Positions 1 to 7,476 of a stretch of 64,000 nucleotides of DNA are shown here, in pieces. Within the stretch, counting starts at the first letter, position 1. The number at the start of each line of letters is the position of its first letter. The DNA lies in the NCBI GenBank assembly GCA_030645615.1, contig JAUSNB010000005.1, forward strand, positions 120,726-184,725, in the 5' to 3' direction. The translations under genes were made by a program, and so were the position numbers. The notes beneath the pieces were generated by a model. It saw only the letters and a list, made by a program, of their open reading frames with translations, did no database searches and was not told where the DNA came from. The stretch is from Actinomycetota bacterium (GTDB lineage Bacteria > Actinomycetota > Actinomycetes > S36-B12).

Positions 1-192
1 ACGAATGAGTGCCCCGTCAGCGAGAACGGCAATGGTTTCCTCGAGGCGCTCCAGGTCGTCGGGCGCCATGATCACCGCCGAAGCTTGGCCGTGAACGGTC
101 ACCGTCACGCGTTCATGCTGACCGTTCACACGACTGACCACCTCAGAGAGGTGGGCTTTCACTTCCGCAAGCGGCATCGTTGACATGGTCAT
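1..192 (-). CDS. Phd/YefM-family antitoxin, 3' end cut by window edge
   Basis: The minus strand opens at an ATG at 190-192 (a second in-frame ATG is 6 nt on) and reads through position 1 without a stop. It begins MTMSTMPLAEVKAHLSEVV and continues with a VTVTVHGQASAVIMAPDDLERLEE core, the typical N-terminal DNA-binding fold of type II Phd/YefM antitoxins (small dimers that repress their own operon and neutralise a partner toxin). The toxin, expected downstream, would lie left of the window. It is missing from ORF tables because it is short and open at the edge. Family assignment is from sequence pattern; the toxin class is unknown. Confidence 0.8.
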   Translation of the reverse strand, partial: MTMSTMPLAEVKAHLSEVVSRVNGQHERVTVTVHGQASAVIMAPDDLERLEETIAVLADGALIR

Positions 193-256
193 AAGTATGA
201 CCAAATTGGAGCATTTCGTCAATCGCTCGACCAACCGTGACTGGCCACGCACATCC

Positions 257-1077
257 GCGCTGTTGCTTTGTGCGCTGACAGGACACGCGGGATCGTTCGC
301 GGTGGCGGTATCGATCAGATCGCCAGTAGTAGTTCGTCGAACGCGGTCGCCAGCCGGTACTCCGGTTGCACGTCGACGCCGAGTTCGTAGTGGCCGCGCC
401 GGATGTTCTGGACAAAGGCATGGCCTCGGATGACGGCGCTCGCGGTCCGGTTCGTCTTCAAGCCCCTCATCGGCCGCAGCCGGGATTTCAGCCGTCCGTG
501 GTCCGCTTCACACCGGTTGTTCTCGTACTGCCCGGTGTTGTGAAACGCGGCCGGGAGCAGCTCGTCGATGACCCGGGCGAGCGCCGGCGCCTTGTCGGTG
601 ACGACCTCGACCGGCTGCCCGTGCGCGCTGAGCGACGTGCGAAAGAACCACTCCGCGGCGGAGATATCCCTGCGGTTGGAGACGTATACGTCAATGACCT
701 GGCCGTGCTGGTCGACAGCGCGGTACACGTATCGCCAGATCCCGTTGACCTTCACATAGGTCTCGTCGACGAACCACCGGTCGCCAACCGAGTGCCGGCA
801 AGGGCGGGCAGCGTCCATGAGAATCGGCGTGAACCGCTGCACCCACCGGTAGAGGGTCACGTGATCGACAGCTATGCCACGCTCGGCAAGGAGTTCTTCA
901 AGGTCCCGGTACGACAGCGAGTAGCGCAGGTACCAGCGGACCGCCAGCAGGATGACTTCAGGCGGGAAACGAAATCCCGAGAACGCCGACGGCACCTGCA
1001 CGAGCGGACTGGATCGACGGGTCCTCTTCACCCAGACACCCTCACCGAACCCTGGCGAGCCGTCAAAGCAACAGTGC
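257..1077 (-). mobile_element. IS6-family insertion sequence, copy 1
   Basis: An 821-bp element bounded by inverted ends GCGCTGTTGCTTTG (257-270) and, read on the minus strand from 1077, GCACTGTTGCTTTG. This GGCACTGTTGC-type end is the hallmark of the IS6 family, and the length is normal for it. It carries one transposase gene. The flanking 8-mers (249-256 and 1078-1085) do not match, so there is no visible target duplication; recombination or decay at one side is likely. Confidence 0.85.
315..1031 (-). CDS. IS6-family DDE transposase
   Basis: A 238-aa protein, full length for IS6 transposases, which move by cointegrate formation. An N-terminal helix-turn-helix region (about residues 20-65, containing LSYRDLEELLAERG) is followed by the DDE catalytic domain: first Asp in WFVDETYVKV, second in VVTDKAPAL, and Glu in NRCEADHGRLK. 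It is about 85% identical by eye to the second copy at 6187-6903. No frameshift is seen, so it could be active. Confidence 0.93.
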   Translation of the reverse strand: MKRTRRSSPLVQVPSAFSGFRFPPEVILLAVRWYLRYSLSYRDLEELLAERGIAVDHVTLYRWVQRFTPILMDAARPCRHSVGDRWFVDETYVKVNGIWRYVYRAVDQHGQVIDVYVSNRRDISAAEWFFRTSLSAHGQPVEVVTDKAPALARVIDELLPAAFHNTGQYENNRCEADHGRLKSRLRPMRGLKTNRTASAVIRGHAFVQNIRRGHYELGVDVQPEYRLATAFDELLLAI

Positions 1078-1557
1078 TTTTACGAGAACTTCGACCTGGC
1101 CACGTCGATGCTGATGGTTCTGGCGGGGTTGCCCAGTGTCGGAGAAATCCATCTCGACCGCGTCTTCGCCGCCGAGGTCGCCGATGTGGTGTTCGATGGC
1201 GACGATGAGTGGATGGCGGTACAGCCACTCAGCGTGAGGTAGTCGCCGAGGCGGCCTGCAGCTAGGCCCGCAGGCTGACGCGTCGAAAGACCTGCCGCAG
1301 TCCACAGCTTCGCGAAATGACGCGGAGATCGAAGTCGTCGGCGACGAGGTTTGAGCGGCACTGTTGCATTGAGACTTGACCTGAGCGCGTCGCAGGAATT
1401 CTTCCTGCCGGCCACCGGACCGGCTCGCCCGTGCCGCCTTCCCGGTGAACTCCCGCGCGCGACGTTGGCGCAGGATTAAGGGCTGCGACAGTCTCGACCG
1501 GACGATTTCCTGCACCCGCCGGTTGAGGTCGCTCAACGCAACAGTTAGCCCGCGTGT
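1078..1557. other. gene-free stretch made of IS debris
   Basis: No convincing coding sequence lies here. Open frames on both strands lack protein-like composition. It contains an IS6-type end at 1357-1375 and an opposing one near 1532-1548, and borders IS6 copy 1. I read it as scar tissue from several insertions. Confidence 0.5.
1357..1548. mobile_element. IS6-end-bounded remnant, MITE-like
   Basis: A stretch of about 190 bp framed by an IS6-like end GGCACTGTTGCATTGAG on the plus strand (from 1357) and an opposing ACTGTTGCGTTGAG on the minus strand (1532-1545). The inside has no transposase motif. It may be a deletion derivative or a chance pairing of two truncated IS ends. Confidence 0.4.
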
Positions 1558-1878
1558 GTGTCGTCTCACATTGGCCCGGTGGCATCGTTTACACGGCCTG
1601 ATGTTGCCCTACTGTGCTCGGTTGTGCCGATCGTGTCGTCCCTGCGTTCCGTCCGCCCCCTCGAGTCCGTCGATGCGGTGGTGGCGTCGGTCATGAAGGG
1701 GTCGGTCCGCACGGAGGGCGTGTCGGGGAACGTGGAGTATCGCCGTGACGGGCTGACGGTCCACTTGGGGTCCCGGCATGGGGCGACGTGGATCGACGTG
1801 TCGTCCCACGGTCTGGAGGCCGGTCGGCGGATCGCGGCTCGCCTCATTCAGCGGGGCATCCCCGTCGACGTCGCCTGA
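1558..1878 (+). CDS. hypothetical protein
   Basis: The open frame gives up to 106 aa, but only the last 60 or so (from an internal ATG at 1693, MKGSVRTEGVSGNVEYRRDGL) look like a folded protein, with alternating strands and an amphipathic helix ending in ARLIQRGIPVDVA. I do not recognise a family. It is on the opposite strand to the cassette genes of the island and lies between IS debris and another small frame. The longer start probably reads into non-coding sequence, so the N-terminus is uncertain. Confidence 0.4.
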   Translation: MSSHIGPVASFTRPDVALLCSVVPIVSSLRSVRPLESVDAVVASVMKGSVRTEGVSGNVEYRRDGLTVHLGSRHGATWIDVSSHGLEAGRRIAARLIQRGIPVDVA

Positions 1879-1895
1879 GCGCTTCGAGGACCCGG

Positions 1896-2078
1896 TCAGG
1901 CGCCGAGTTCCGCCTCGGCGGCCACGTAGTTGAACGCATACTTGAAGGTGCCCGTGGGTGTCTTCACCCCGGGGACGTTCGGGTCCCGGTACCAGCCGGC
2001 CTCTCGCAGCCCGTCGAACCAGGCGGTGAGGTTCGGGTGCTGCAGGACGTCCCATTCGAATGCCTGCCGCGGATTCAC
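1896..2078 (-). CDS. small hypothetical protein, possible gene remnant
   Basis: A GTG at 2076-2078 opens a 60-aa frame beginning MNPRQAFEWDVLQHPNLTAW and ending FNYVAAEAELGA. Its composition (WFDGLREAGWYRDP, KTPTGTFKYAF) is protein-like, unlike the frame further upstream, which runs into repeat R1 and is not. It could be an intact small gene or the 3' end of a larger one cut by the repeat. It lies in the same orientation as the cassette genes. No family is recognised. Confidence 0.45.
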   Translation of the reverse strand: MNPRQAFEWDVLQHPNLTAWFDGLREAGWYRDPNVPGVKTPTGTFKYAFNYVAAEAELGA

Positions 2079-2162
2079 ATCCGCGAACGTACGGTGGCGA
2101 GCACGGTCGGTCGCCGACGGTGACCGGATCGTGATCGTGATACGCAACACAACTGGCGAGTA

Positions 2163-2498
2163 CGGGATTGCTGTCGATCCAGTTGACTCTCGTTGCGGCG
2201 CCCGCACGGCTGGATTCAGCAAACTTGCGAGGTACCGGGACTCCCCACACCGTTGATTGGGTATGCCAGCGAGACGACCGACCGCGCGACTCAGGTGCCG
2301 AGGACCCCCGCAACGACGAAGGGCCCCTGGTATCCCAAGGACCCTCGGTCGTACCGAACGTTCATCTAGTTGAACGTTCAATTTGGTAGCGGGGAGAAAG
2401 CGAGGATGCGCGATCACCGGGTTGCGAACCACGCGAGTTACCCTCACGAACAGCCACTTCTGCACCCCCCTCTGCACCCCCCTCGCACACTTTCGCGA
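2163..2498 (-). repeat. cassette-boundary repeat R1 (tRNA-fMet-like)
   Basis: First of six related blocks. From right to left on the minus strand: the GAAAGTGTGCG box just beyond the AbiEii stop codon, G-rich TGCAGGGGGG-type runs (shorter than in R2-R5), a degenerate tRNA-fMet anticodon arm ending CCCCGCTACCA (2384-2442), a near-palindrome at 2356-2379 (11 of 12 pairs), a second hairpin (about 2318-2346), and the GGTACC box with CGCAAGTTTGC near 2222-2238. It also shares GGATTGCTGTCGAT near 2164 with R5, R6 and partly R3. It contains no gene. Confidence 0.85.
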
Positions 2499-2504
2499 TG
2501 AGGA

Positions 2505-3356
2505 TCAAGCGACCGCTCCTTCCTGCGGGGTAGTCAGGAACTTGTAGAAGCTGCTCACTGCGATGACGGCGTCCCCCGCGAAGGTTGGGACGTCCAGCCC
2601 GGGATTGTCTGCACGCATCTGCTCGGCGTAGGCGCTCGCGCCTTGGTCACGCTCAGAATCGAAGTTCGCACGAAGGTCGTCGAGCGCCGAGCGGATAGGC
2701 CCATGCAGGTCATCCGCGAACCGGGCACGAACAGCCTCGGACGCCGCGCGCGGTCCACCGAGATCGTTATGGAGGAGGACGAATGCGATGTCATACCAGT
2801 CCTTGGCTGCTCGACGTGCGCGCGCAACTGCAACTTTGGCAAGCAAGAGACCGGCGATGCCTGTGACATTGACCTCGACGGTGCGCCAGTCGCCTCCGAC
2901 TCGTGCGCTCAGGGTACAGACGTCAATGTCCCGGGAGGCGAATCCGGTGCCGCGCAGATTGGCAGCACCGAGCCGTTCACAACCATCGAAATGAACCGTC
3001 GCACCCTCCGGCTGATCATCGAGGTCGGTAAGCAGTTCGAACTTCACAATCGCCGGTGCCGAGTCTCCTTCGGCTGTCCAACGCCACGCGCGGTCGCTGT
3101 CGGGCTGGAACTCAGCGTTCATAAGCGCCTGCTCGAGGCGTGCGGCATTGACCGCACCGGCGGCGACCTCGAGATCGACCTGCACGTCGACGTCTGTGGT
3201 GCCCGCGTGCCGCCAGTCGCTCCCGGCGCAGAGCAATTCAGGCACTAAGCCACCGAGGACGACGAATTCTGGTCGAGCGCCGTAATGGTGAACGACCCGT
3301 ACCAACGCCGCCTCCGCCGCGGCCCGCGCGGCGCGCGAGCGTTCGGCTTCAGTCAC
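2505..3356 (-). CDS. AbiEii/AbiGii-family nucleotidyltransferase toxin
   Basis: A 283-aa protein with the nucleotidyltransferase-fold signature VVLGGLVPELL followed by TTDVDVQVD, where the two Asp of DxD would bind metal. A later KDWYDIAFVLL matches the conserved helix of AbiEii-type toxins, which transfer nucleotides to target RNAs and stop growth in phage-infected cells. Its start overlaps the end of the AbiEi-like gene by 8 nt, the usual antitoxin-first order of type IV abortive-infection systems. It ends 6 nt before repeat R1. Family assignment is by motif and context. Confidence 0.85.
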   Translation of the reverse strand: MTEAERSRAARAAAEAALVRVVHHYGARPEFVVLGGLVPELLCAGSDWRHAGTTDVDVQVDLEVAAGAVNAARLEQALMNAEFQPDSDRAWRWTAEGDSAPAIVKFELLTDLDDQPEGATVHFDGCERLGAANLRGTGFASRDIDVCTLSARVGGDWRTVEVNVTGIAGLLLAKVAVARARRAAKDWYDIAFVLLHNDLGGPRAASEAVRARFADDLHGPIRSALDDLRANFDSERDQGASAYAEQMRADNPGLDVPTFAGDAVIAVSSFYKFLTTPQEGAVA

Positions 3357-4353
3357 GATCGATCACCTCGCGCAGATGCTCGGCCGCTTCCTCGCCCCGC
3401 ACGCCGCTCATGCACAAGTCGGCGTACACACGCGGCCAAGGCGCAACACGAAGATCCCCGGCCTTGCTGGCGAGTCGTCGTGTGGCCGATGTCGGGAACG
3501 GGCGCAGGAGCAGCCGGCCAGCGTCGGTGGGCCGTAGGCCTGCGCGTTCGGCAAGCGCGTCGAGGCTGGCCGGCGTCGACACGTCGACGAACACGTCCAC
3601 TGTCGTGACCTGGGACAGGTACGGCGCCATTACGGCTGCGGCCGCGGCACCAGTCGCGGCCCACACGGTTCCATCGGCGTCCCAGCGCCTACCGAGATGG
3701 GCGAGTTCGCTGACGAGGTCGCCGACGACGCCGACGCGTACGGTCGGTCCTGCCGGAAGTGCGGTTGCGGCGGTGGCGTACTCGCGCAGCAACCGGTTGC
3801 GATCAACGATCTGCCGCGCGGAGTTCCTTCCCCGCGCCGCCGCTGCTTGGAGTAGTCCGAGCGCCGTCAGGGTCGACAACGCGCGGGTCGCAGCACCGGC
3901 GGACAGCCCCGTCGCCTGCCCTACGCCGGCGACCGTTGGCCGAGTGCCGAGCAGCAGCGCCTCAGCCGTGCCGACCACCGACCGCGTCCAGCGCATCGCC
4001 GGGTCGCGCTTCGGCTCGGGTTTCCCAGACCGCGAGATGGTCACGCCAGGCAGCGATAGCTCCGCTGCTCCGGACTCATCAATCCACCCCAGCCCCGCCT
4101 CGGCCGCCGCTGCCCGAGCGCCCGGGGACAGTCGACGAGCCGTGACGAAGTCGAGGCCGTCCGGCCAGCGTGCAAGCACCCGACGCACATCCGACAGCCA
4201 ACCATCACCGATCCAGGCTCCGTCCGCCCCCACGCTCGGCACACCGATCTCCACATGGACCAGGTCGGCGCTCGCAGGCTCCGCAACCACTGCGGTGCCG
4301 GCAGGAAGGACAGCACGCAGAGCATGCTCGATTCGCTCAGACGTGGCATCCAC
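3349..4353 (-). CDS. AbiEi-type antitoxin and repressor, long form
   Basis: A 334-aa protein using a GTG start at 4351-4353. A central winged-helix segment (about residues 120-175, LGTRPTVAGVGQATGLSAGAATRALSTLTALGLL) suits a DNA-binding repressor, and the C-terminal half resembles the AbiEi antitoxin domain. It is followed with an 8-nt overlap by the nucleotidyltransferase. In known AbiE systems the antitoxin represses its own operon by binding inverted repeats, and such repeats lie directly upstream (4363-4420). It is longer than the common roughly 200-aa form. Confidence 0.8.
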   Translation of the reverse strand: MDATSERIEHALRAVLPAGTAVVAEPASADLVHVEIGVPSVGADGAWIGDGWLSDVRRVLARWPDGLDFVTARRLSPGARAAAAEAGLGWIDESGAAELSLPGVTISRSGKPEPKRDPAMRWTRSVVGTAEALLLGTRPTVAGVGQATGLSAGAATRALSTLTALGLLQAAAARGRNSARQIVDRNRLLREYATAATALPAGPTVRVGVVGDLVSELAHLGRRWDADGTVWAATGAAAAAVMAPYLSQVTTVDVFVDVSTPASLDALAERAGLRPTDAGRLLLRPFPTSATRRLASKAGDLRVAPWPRVYADLCMSGVRGEEAAEHLREVIDRD

Positions 4354-4362
4354 ACGAGCAGG

Positions 4363-4420
4363 ATACCTTACTCACCAAGAATCCTCACGATTTGGTGAGT
4401 ATTTAGAATATCTAAGGTAT
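4363..4420 (-). promoter_or_regulatory. putative AbiEi operator/promoter with two nested inverted repeats
   Basis: Directly upstream of the AbiEi start lies ACTCACCAA (4370-4378) with its exact complement TTGGTGAGT (4392-4400), and outside it ATACCTTA (4363-4370) with TAAGGTAT (4413-4420). The stretch is AT-rich compared with its surroundings and includes TATTCT on the minus strand as a possible -10. AbiEi proteins are known to autoregulate through inverted repeats; the assignment here is inference. Confidence 0.65.
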
Positions 4421-4440
4421 TGAGAACACCGAGCCTTCGG

Positions 4441-4798
4441 GCGAACTTGCGAGGTACCGACGAGGCTCACCCCGTTGAAGTAGATGACCACCTAGACCAC
4501 GACTTCGAGGAGCTGCCGCCCACGCGTGGGCATCAGCGGACGCGCCCTGCGCAGTCCGTACATCGCCAATAAACCGCCAATAAACCCCTCGGCGAGGGGT
4601 CGCCAAACCGGGATGAAATGGGACAAGGCCCCCGGTTGGGAGGCCTTGTGCCACTTGGTTGGTAGCGGGGAGAAACTGAGGATGCACGATCTTTGGGTTG
4701 CGAGCCCGGCAAGTTGCCCTCACAAGCAGCCATTTCTGCACCCCCCTCTGCACTCCCCTGGGGGTGCATGCCTGCACCCCCTTCGCACACTTTCGCGG
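4441..4798 (-). repeat. cassette-boundary repeat R2 (tRNA-fMet-like)
   Basis: Ends directly at the HigA stop codon. Minus-strand order: GAAAGTGTGCG, repeated TGCA/GGGGG hairpin units, tRNA-like arm (4660-4719) ending CCCCGCTACCA, a hairpin with stem ACAAGGCC/GGCCTTGT (4623-4630 with 4642-4649) that differs in sequence from that of R1, R3 and R6, then GGTACCTCGCAAGTTCG near 4441-4458. R2 and R4 share a different left half from the other copies (GTAGATG after CCGTTGA). It contains no gene. Confidence 0.85.
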
Positions 4799-5110
4799 TT
4801 AGGCCGCCGTCCCGGCCCAGGGCTTGATGTTCTTCAGCTCTGTACCGAGATTCCTCTGCGCAACCTCGATGTCGTACGCGGCCTGGGCGCGAAGCCAGTA
4901 GCCGTCCGAGAGGCCAAAGAACCGGCACAGCCGAAGGTCCGTGTCCGCCGTGATCGCACGCTTGCCGTTGACGACGTCGCCAATCCGCTGCGCGGGAACA
5001 CTAATCTCCTTGGCCAGCCGGTACCGCGACAGGCCCATCGGCGCCATGAACTCCTCCCACAGCAACTCCCCCGGGGTCACCGGGGCCAGCAGCGCTGCCT
5101 TCCTCGCCAT
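4799..5110 (-). CDS. higA: HigA-family antitoxin
   Basis: A 103-aa protein starting MARKAALLAPVTPGELL. It has the HigA helix-turn-helix: GLSRYRLAKEISVPAQRIGDVVNGKRAITADTD, then LRLCRFFGLSDGYWL, the standard HigA addiction-module signature. An upstream in-frame ATG at 5131 would add 7 residues; the ATG at 5110 is preceded by GGAAGGGAGGAAAC, a better ribosome site. It follows the toxin gene with a 21-nt gap, toxin first as usual for higBA, and its stop abuts repeat R2. Confidence 0.92.
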   Translation of the reverse strand: MARKAALLAPVTPGELLWEEFMAPMGLSRYRLAKEISVPAQRIGDVVNGKRAITADTDLRLCRFFGLSDGYWLRAQAAYDIEVAQRNLGTELKNIKPWAGTAA

Positions 5111-5131
5111 CGTTTCCTCCCTTCCCTGCAC

Positions 5132-5410
5132 CTAGTGATAGTCGACGATCTCGACGTCCGCAGGACCCGCTGGCGTCCACCGGAAGCACACACGCCACTG
5201 GTCGTTGACGCGGATGCTCATCTGCCCCTTTCGACTCCCCTTCAACGCCTCGAGGCGATTGCCCGGAGGCACCTTCAGGTCATCGAGCCGGCCGGCGATC
5301 GCCAACTGCCTGAGTTTCCGTCTCGCGACTGCCTCAACCGCCGCGAACCGCCGGACGCGCTGGCCCGCTGCCAGCCGCTCTGTCTCCTTGTCGGCGAACG
5401 AGACGATCAC
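5132..5410 (-). CDS. higB: HigB-family mRNA interferase toxin
   Basis: A 92-aa RelE-superfamily toxin: MIVSFADKETERLAAGQ at the start, KVPPGNRLEALKGSRKGQMSIRVNDQWRVCFRW in the core and VEIVDYH at the end, the classic HigB pattern. Such toxins cleave mRNA on the ribosome. It leads a higBA operon with an operator palindrome just upstream. It is about 80% identical by eye to the second HigB at 9658-9936, so the two modules are paralogous. Confidence 0.92.
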   Translation of the reverse strand: MIVSFADKETERLAAGQRVRRFAAVEAVARRKLRQLAIAGRLDDLKVPPGNRLEALKGSRKGQMSIRVNDQWRVCFRWTPAGPADVEIVDYH

Positions 5411-5415
5411 AAGAC

Positions 5416-5444
5416 CCTATAGTAACGCATCGCGTTACTATAGG
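5416..5444 (-). promoter_or_regulatory. higBA operator palindrome 1
   Basis: CCTATAGTAACGC (5416-5428), a 3-nt spacer, and its perfect complement GCGTTACTATAGG (5432-5444), lying 5 nt upstream of the higB start. TATAG within it can serve as the -10. The position and symmetry fit autoregulation by HigA or the HigBA complex. The related module at 9942-9968 keeps a degenerate version. Confidence 0.75.
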
Positions 5445-5511
5445 CCAGAGGTGCGCCGCGCTGCTCTGTCGGCAATCTGCGGGATCCGCCGAACAGCGGT
5501 CGCTTCATCTG

Positions 5512-5604
5512 GCGTTGTTGCGTTAGGCGACTTCAGCGCGTGCAGGGTCGTGGGCTGAGGGAGACCGTTCAGATCGCGAGTTGGAGTTCGTCGAATGCCG
5601 CCGG
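5512..5604 (-). mobile_element. IS6-family right-end remnant 1
   Basis: Contains an IS6-like end (GTTGTTGCGTTAGG, near 5514-5527) and, in minus orientation, the last codons of an IS6 transposase (FDELQLAI-like, 5572-5600). The rest of the element is missing. It lies between the higBA operator and the HPF-like gene. Confidence 0.55.
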
Positions 5605-5680
5605 CGCGGCCTCGCAATCGGAGGGCATAGGACGTATGGTCGGAGTGTCAGGCAGTCCGGTGTCCGAGGAGGCTTCGACC

Positions 5681-6031
5681 ATGGAGGTCCTGATTCACGC
5701 CGACGGCAGCATCCACGTCCGTCCCGATCTCGAGCGGCATGTTCGCGAGGTGCTGGAGTCCAAGCTCACCCGCTTCGGTCACCGGCTGACGCGCGTGGAG
5801 GTGGGGTTCAACGACGAGAAAGTCCGCCACGTCGGCGTTCCGGACCGCCGCTGCACGATCGAGGCCCGACCGACCGGGATGGACACCGTGGCGGTGACTG
5901 CGAACACGGGCGAGTTCGTGCTGTCCTTCGACGCCGCGGCGGAGAAGCTCATGAGTGCGCTCGAGACGCGACTGGGCAAGGCTGGCGAGGTCAAGGGCGC
6001 ACCCTCGATCAGGACTGCACTGCCGGAATAG
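5681..6031 (+). CDS. HPF/RaiA-family ribosome-associated protein
   Basis: A 116-aa protein beginning MEVLIHADGSIHVRPDLERH. The ATG at 5681 is preceded by CGAGGAGG, a strong ribosome site; a longer frame reads into an IS remnant and is rejected. The pattern (strand, helix VREVLESKLTRFG, strand RLTRVEVGFNDE, then CTIEARPTGMDTVAVTA and AAEKLMSALETRLG) matches the N-terminal fold of hibernation-promoting factors. It lacks the long C-terminal dimerisation domain of actinobacterial housekeeping HPF. It is on the opposite strand to cassette genes and sits between two IS6 remnants, so it may have arrived separately. Confidence 0.75.
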   Translation: MEVLIHADGSIHVRPDLERHVREVLESKLTRFGHRLTRVEVGFNDEKVRHVGVPDRRCTIEARPTGMDTVAVTANTGEFVLSFDAAAEKLMSALETRLGKAGEVKGAPSIRTALPE

Positions 6032-6062
6032 GCGCCCGACGACCCGGTCGATCACCTGGGCG

Positions 6063-6138
6063 GGCGCTGTTGCATTGTGTGGTGACACGACACGTTGGAT
6101 CGTCACAACCAGCAGGTGCCGTCAGATCGTGACTTGGA
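6063..6138 (-). mobile_element. IS6-family right-end remnant 2
   Basis: GGCGCTGTTGCATTGTG (near 6062-6078) resembles an IS6 end, and CAGATCGTGACTTGGAG (6123-6139), read on the minus strand, encodes LQVTI and a stop, matching the C-terminus of the IS6 transposase. The intact IS6 copy 2 begins immediately to the right, so one IS6 element appears to have inserted into another. Confidence 0.5.
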
Positions 6139-6964
6139 GGGCACTGTTGCGTTGACGGATCGCCGCCCGGCCGTGATGGTGGCCCGATGAAGCGCAGTCG
6201 CTGTTCGAGGCCGCCCGTTCAGGCTCCTTCGGCGTTCGCCGGGTTCCGTTTCCCTCCTGAGGTCATCCTGCTGGCCGTGCGCTGGTACCTGAGGTACGGG
6301 CTGTCGTACCGGGACCTTGAGGAGCTCCTCGCCGAGCGCGGCATCACCGTCGATCACGTGACTCTGTTCCGTTGGGTGCAGCGGTTCAGTCCCGAGTTGA
6401 TCGACGCGGCCCGACCATGTCGCCGCCAGGTCGGCGACCGCTGGTTCGTCGACGAGACCTACGTCAAGGTCGCCGGCGTCTGGCGGTACGTCTACCGCGC
6501 GGTGGACCAGCACGGCCAGGTCATCGATGTGTACGTGTCTCCACGACGGGATACCGAGGCGGCCAAGCGATTCTTCGAGGCATCCCTAACCGCGCACGGT
6601 GCGCCGGTGGAGGTGATCACCGACAAGGCCCCGGCACTGGCCCGCGTCATCGACGAGCTGATCCCCAGCGCGTTTCACAACACCGGCCAGTATGAGAACA
6701 ACCGCTGCGAAGCCGACCATGGACGACTGAAATCCCGACTGCGGCCGATGCGCGGGCTGAAGACCGACCGGACGGCCAGCGTCGTGATCCGAGGCCATGC
6801 GTTCATCCAGAACCTGCGGCGCGGCCACTACGAGCTGGCTGTCGACGCCGCTCCGGCGTTCCGCCTCGCCACCGCATTCGACGAGCTCCAACTGGCGATC
6901 TGATCAGCACGGCAGTGATTACCGACTCCGCCACGTCCCGTGATCACCTAATGCAACGGAGCCC
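6139..6964 (+). mobile_element. IS6-family insertion sequence, copy 2
   Basis: An 826-bp element with ends GGGCACTGTTGCGTTGA (from 6139) and, on the minus strand from 6964, GGGCTCCGTTGCATTAG. It holds one intact transposase in the opposite orientation to copy 1. The flanking 8-mers differ, so no target duplication is visible. Two inverted IS6 copies thus frame about 5 kb of the island and could in principle mobilise or invert it. Confidence 0.87.
6187..6903 (+). CDS. IS6-family DDE transposase
   Basis: A 238-aa full-length paralogue of the transposase at 315-1031. The catalytic triad is present in WFVDETYVKV, VITDKAPAL and NRCEADHGRLK, and the N-terminal helix-turn-helix is intact. No frameshift or stop. 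The gene occupies most of the element between its inverted ends. Confidence 0.95.
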   Translation: MKRSRCSRPPVQAPSAFAGFRFPPEVILLAVRWYLRYGLSYRDLEELLAERGITVDHVTLFRWVQRFSPELIDAARPCRRQVGDRWFVDETYVKVAGVWRYVYRAVDQHGQVIDVYVSPRRDTEAAKRFFEASLTAHGAPVEVITDKAPALARVIDELIPSAFHNTGQYENNRCEADHGRLKSRLRPMRGLKTDRTASVVIRGHAFIQNLRRGHYELAVDAAPAFRLATAFDELQLAI

Positions 6965-7082
6965 TTCGTCCTTACGGGCAAACTGCGCTGCTTCCGCGCC
7001 ACCCGTCCGTCGGCACATGACCGCCACATCGGTCCGTCACGTCGACGGGCCACGCGATACCAGCGCGATCATGACGGGACGG

Positions 7083-7431
7083 CTGTCGATCTGGTTGACG
7101 TTCCTTGCGGGGTCACGCGGATCCTGAGTGAACCTGCGACGTACCGTGCAGCCTCACACCCGTTGAACAGACATGAGCCTTCGCCCCTGCCCCACGCCAG
7201 CGTCGCCGCGAGGCCCCCCGGAACGACGAAGGGCCCCTGATCTCTCAGGGACCCTCGGTCGTACCGAACGCTCAATTAGTTGAACGTTCAATTTGGTAGC
7301 GGGGAGAAACTGAGGATGCACGATCTTTGGGTTGCGAGCCCTGCGAGTTACCCTCACGAACGGCCACTTCTGCACCCCCCTCTGCACTCCCCTGGGGGTG
7401 CAATCCTGCACCCCCCTCGCACACTTTCGCG
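7083..7431 (-). repeat. cassette-boundary repeat R3 (tRNA-fMet-like)
   Basis: The clearest copy. Minus-strand order: GAAAGTGTGCG, TGCACCCC/GGGGTGCA-type hairpin, tRNA-like arm (7294-7352) with GGGCTCGCAACCC and CCCCGCTACCA, near-palindrome 7266-7289, a second hairpin (AGGGCCCCTGA/TCAGGGACCCT, about 7225-7250), GGTACGTCGCAGGTTC near 7130-7146, and the TTGACG/CTGTCGAT tract at its left end. The AbiEii stop lies 46 nt away. It contains no gene. Confidence 0.87.
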
Positions 7432-7476
7432 GTGTCGCAGGTCGTCGTGAAATCGCATGCCTCGCCGACGCGCACG

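Noticed and set aside
1063..1569. A 168-aa minus-strand frame between IS6 copy 1 and position 1569
   Set aside because: Spans several IS ends; composition is not protein-like and no transposase motif is seen.
1896..2477. A 193-aa frame that covers repeat R1 on the minus strand
   Set aside because: The upstream two thirds translate the tRNA-like and hairpin sequence, repeated in frame-shifted form at the other R copies; only the last 60 residues look coding.
5540..5680. N-terminal extension of the HPF-like protein
   Set aside because: It translates an IS6 remnant; the ATG at 5681 has a strong ribosome site and begins the conserved fold.
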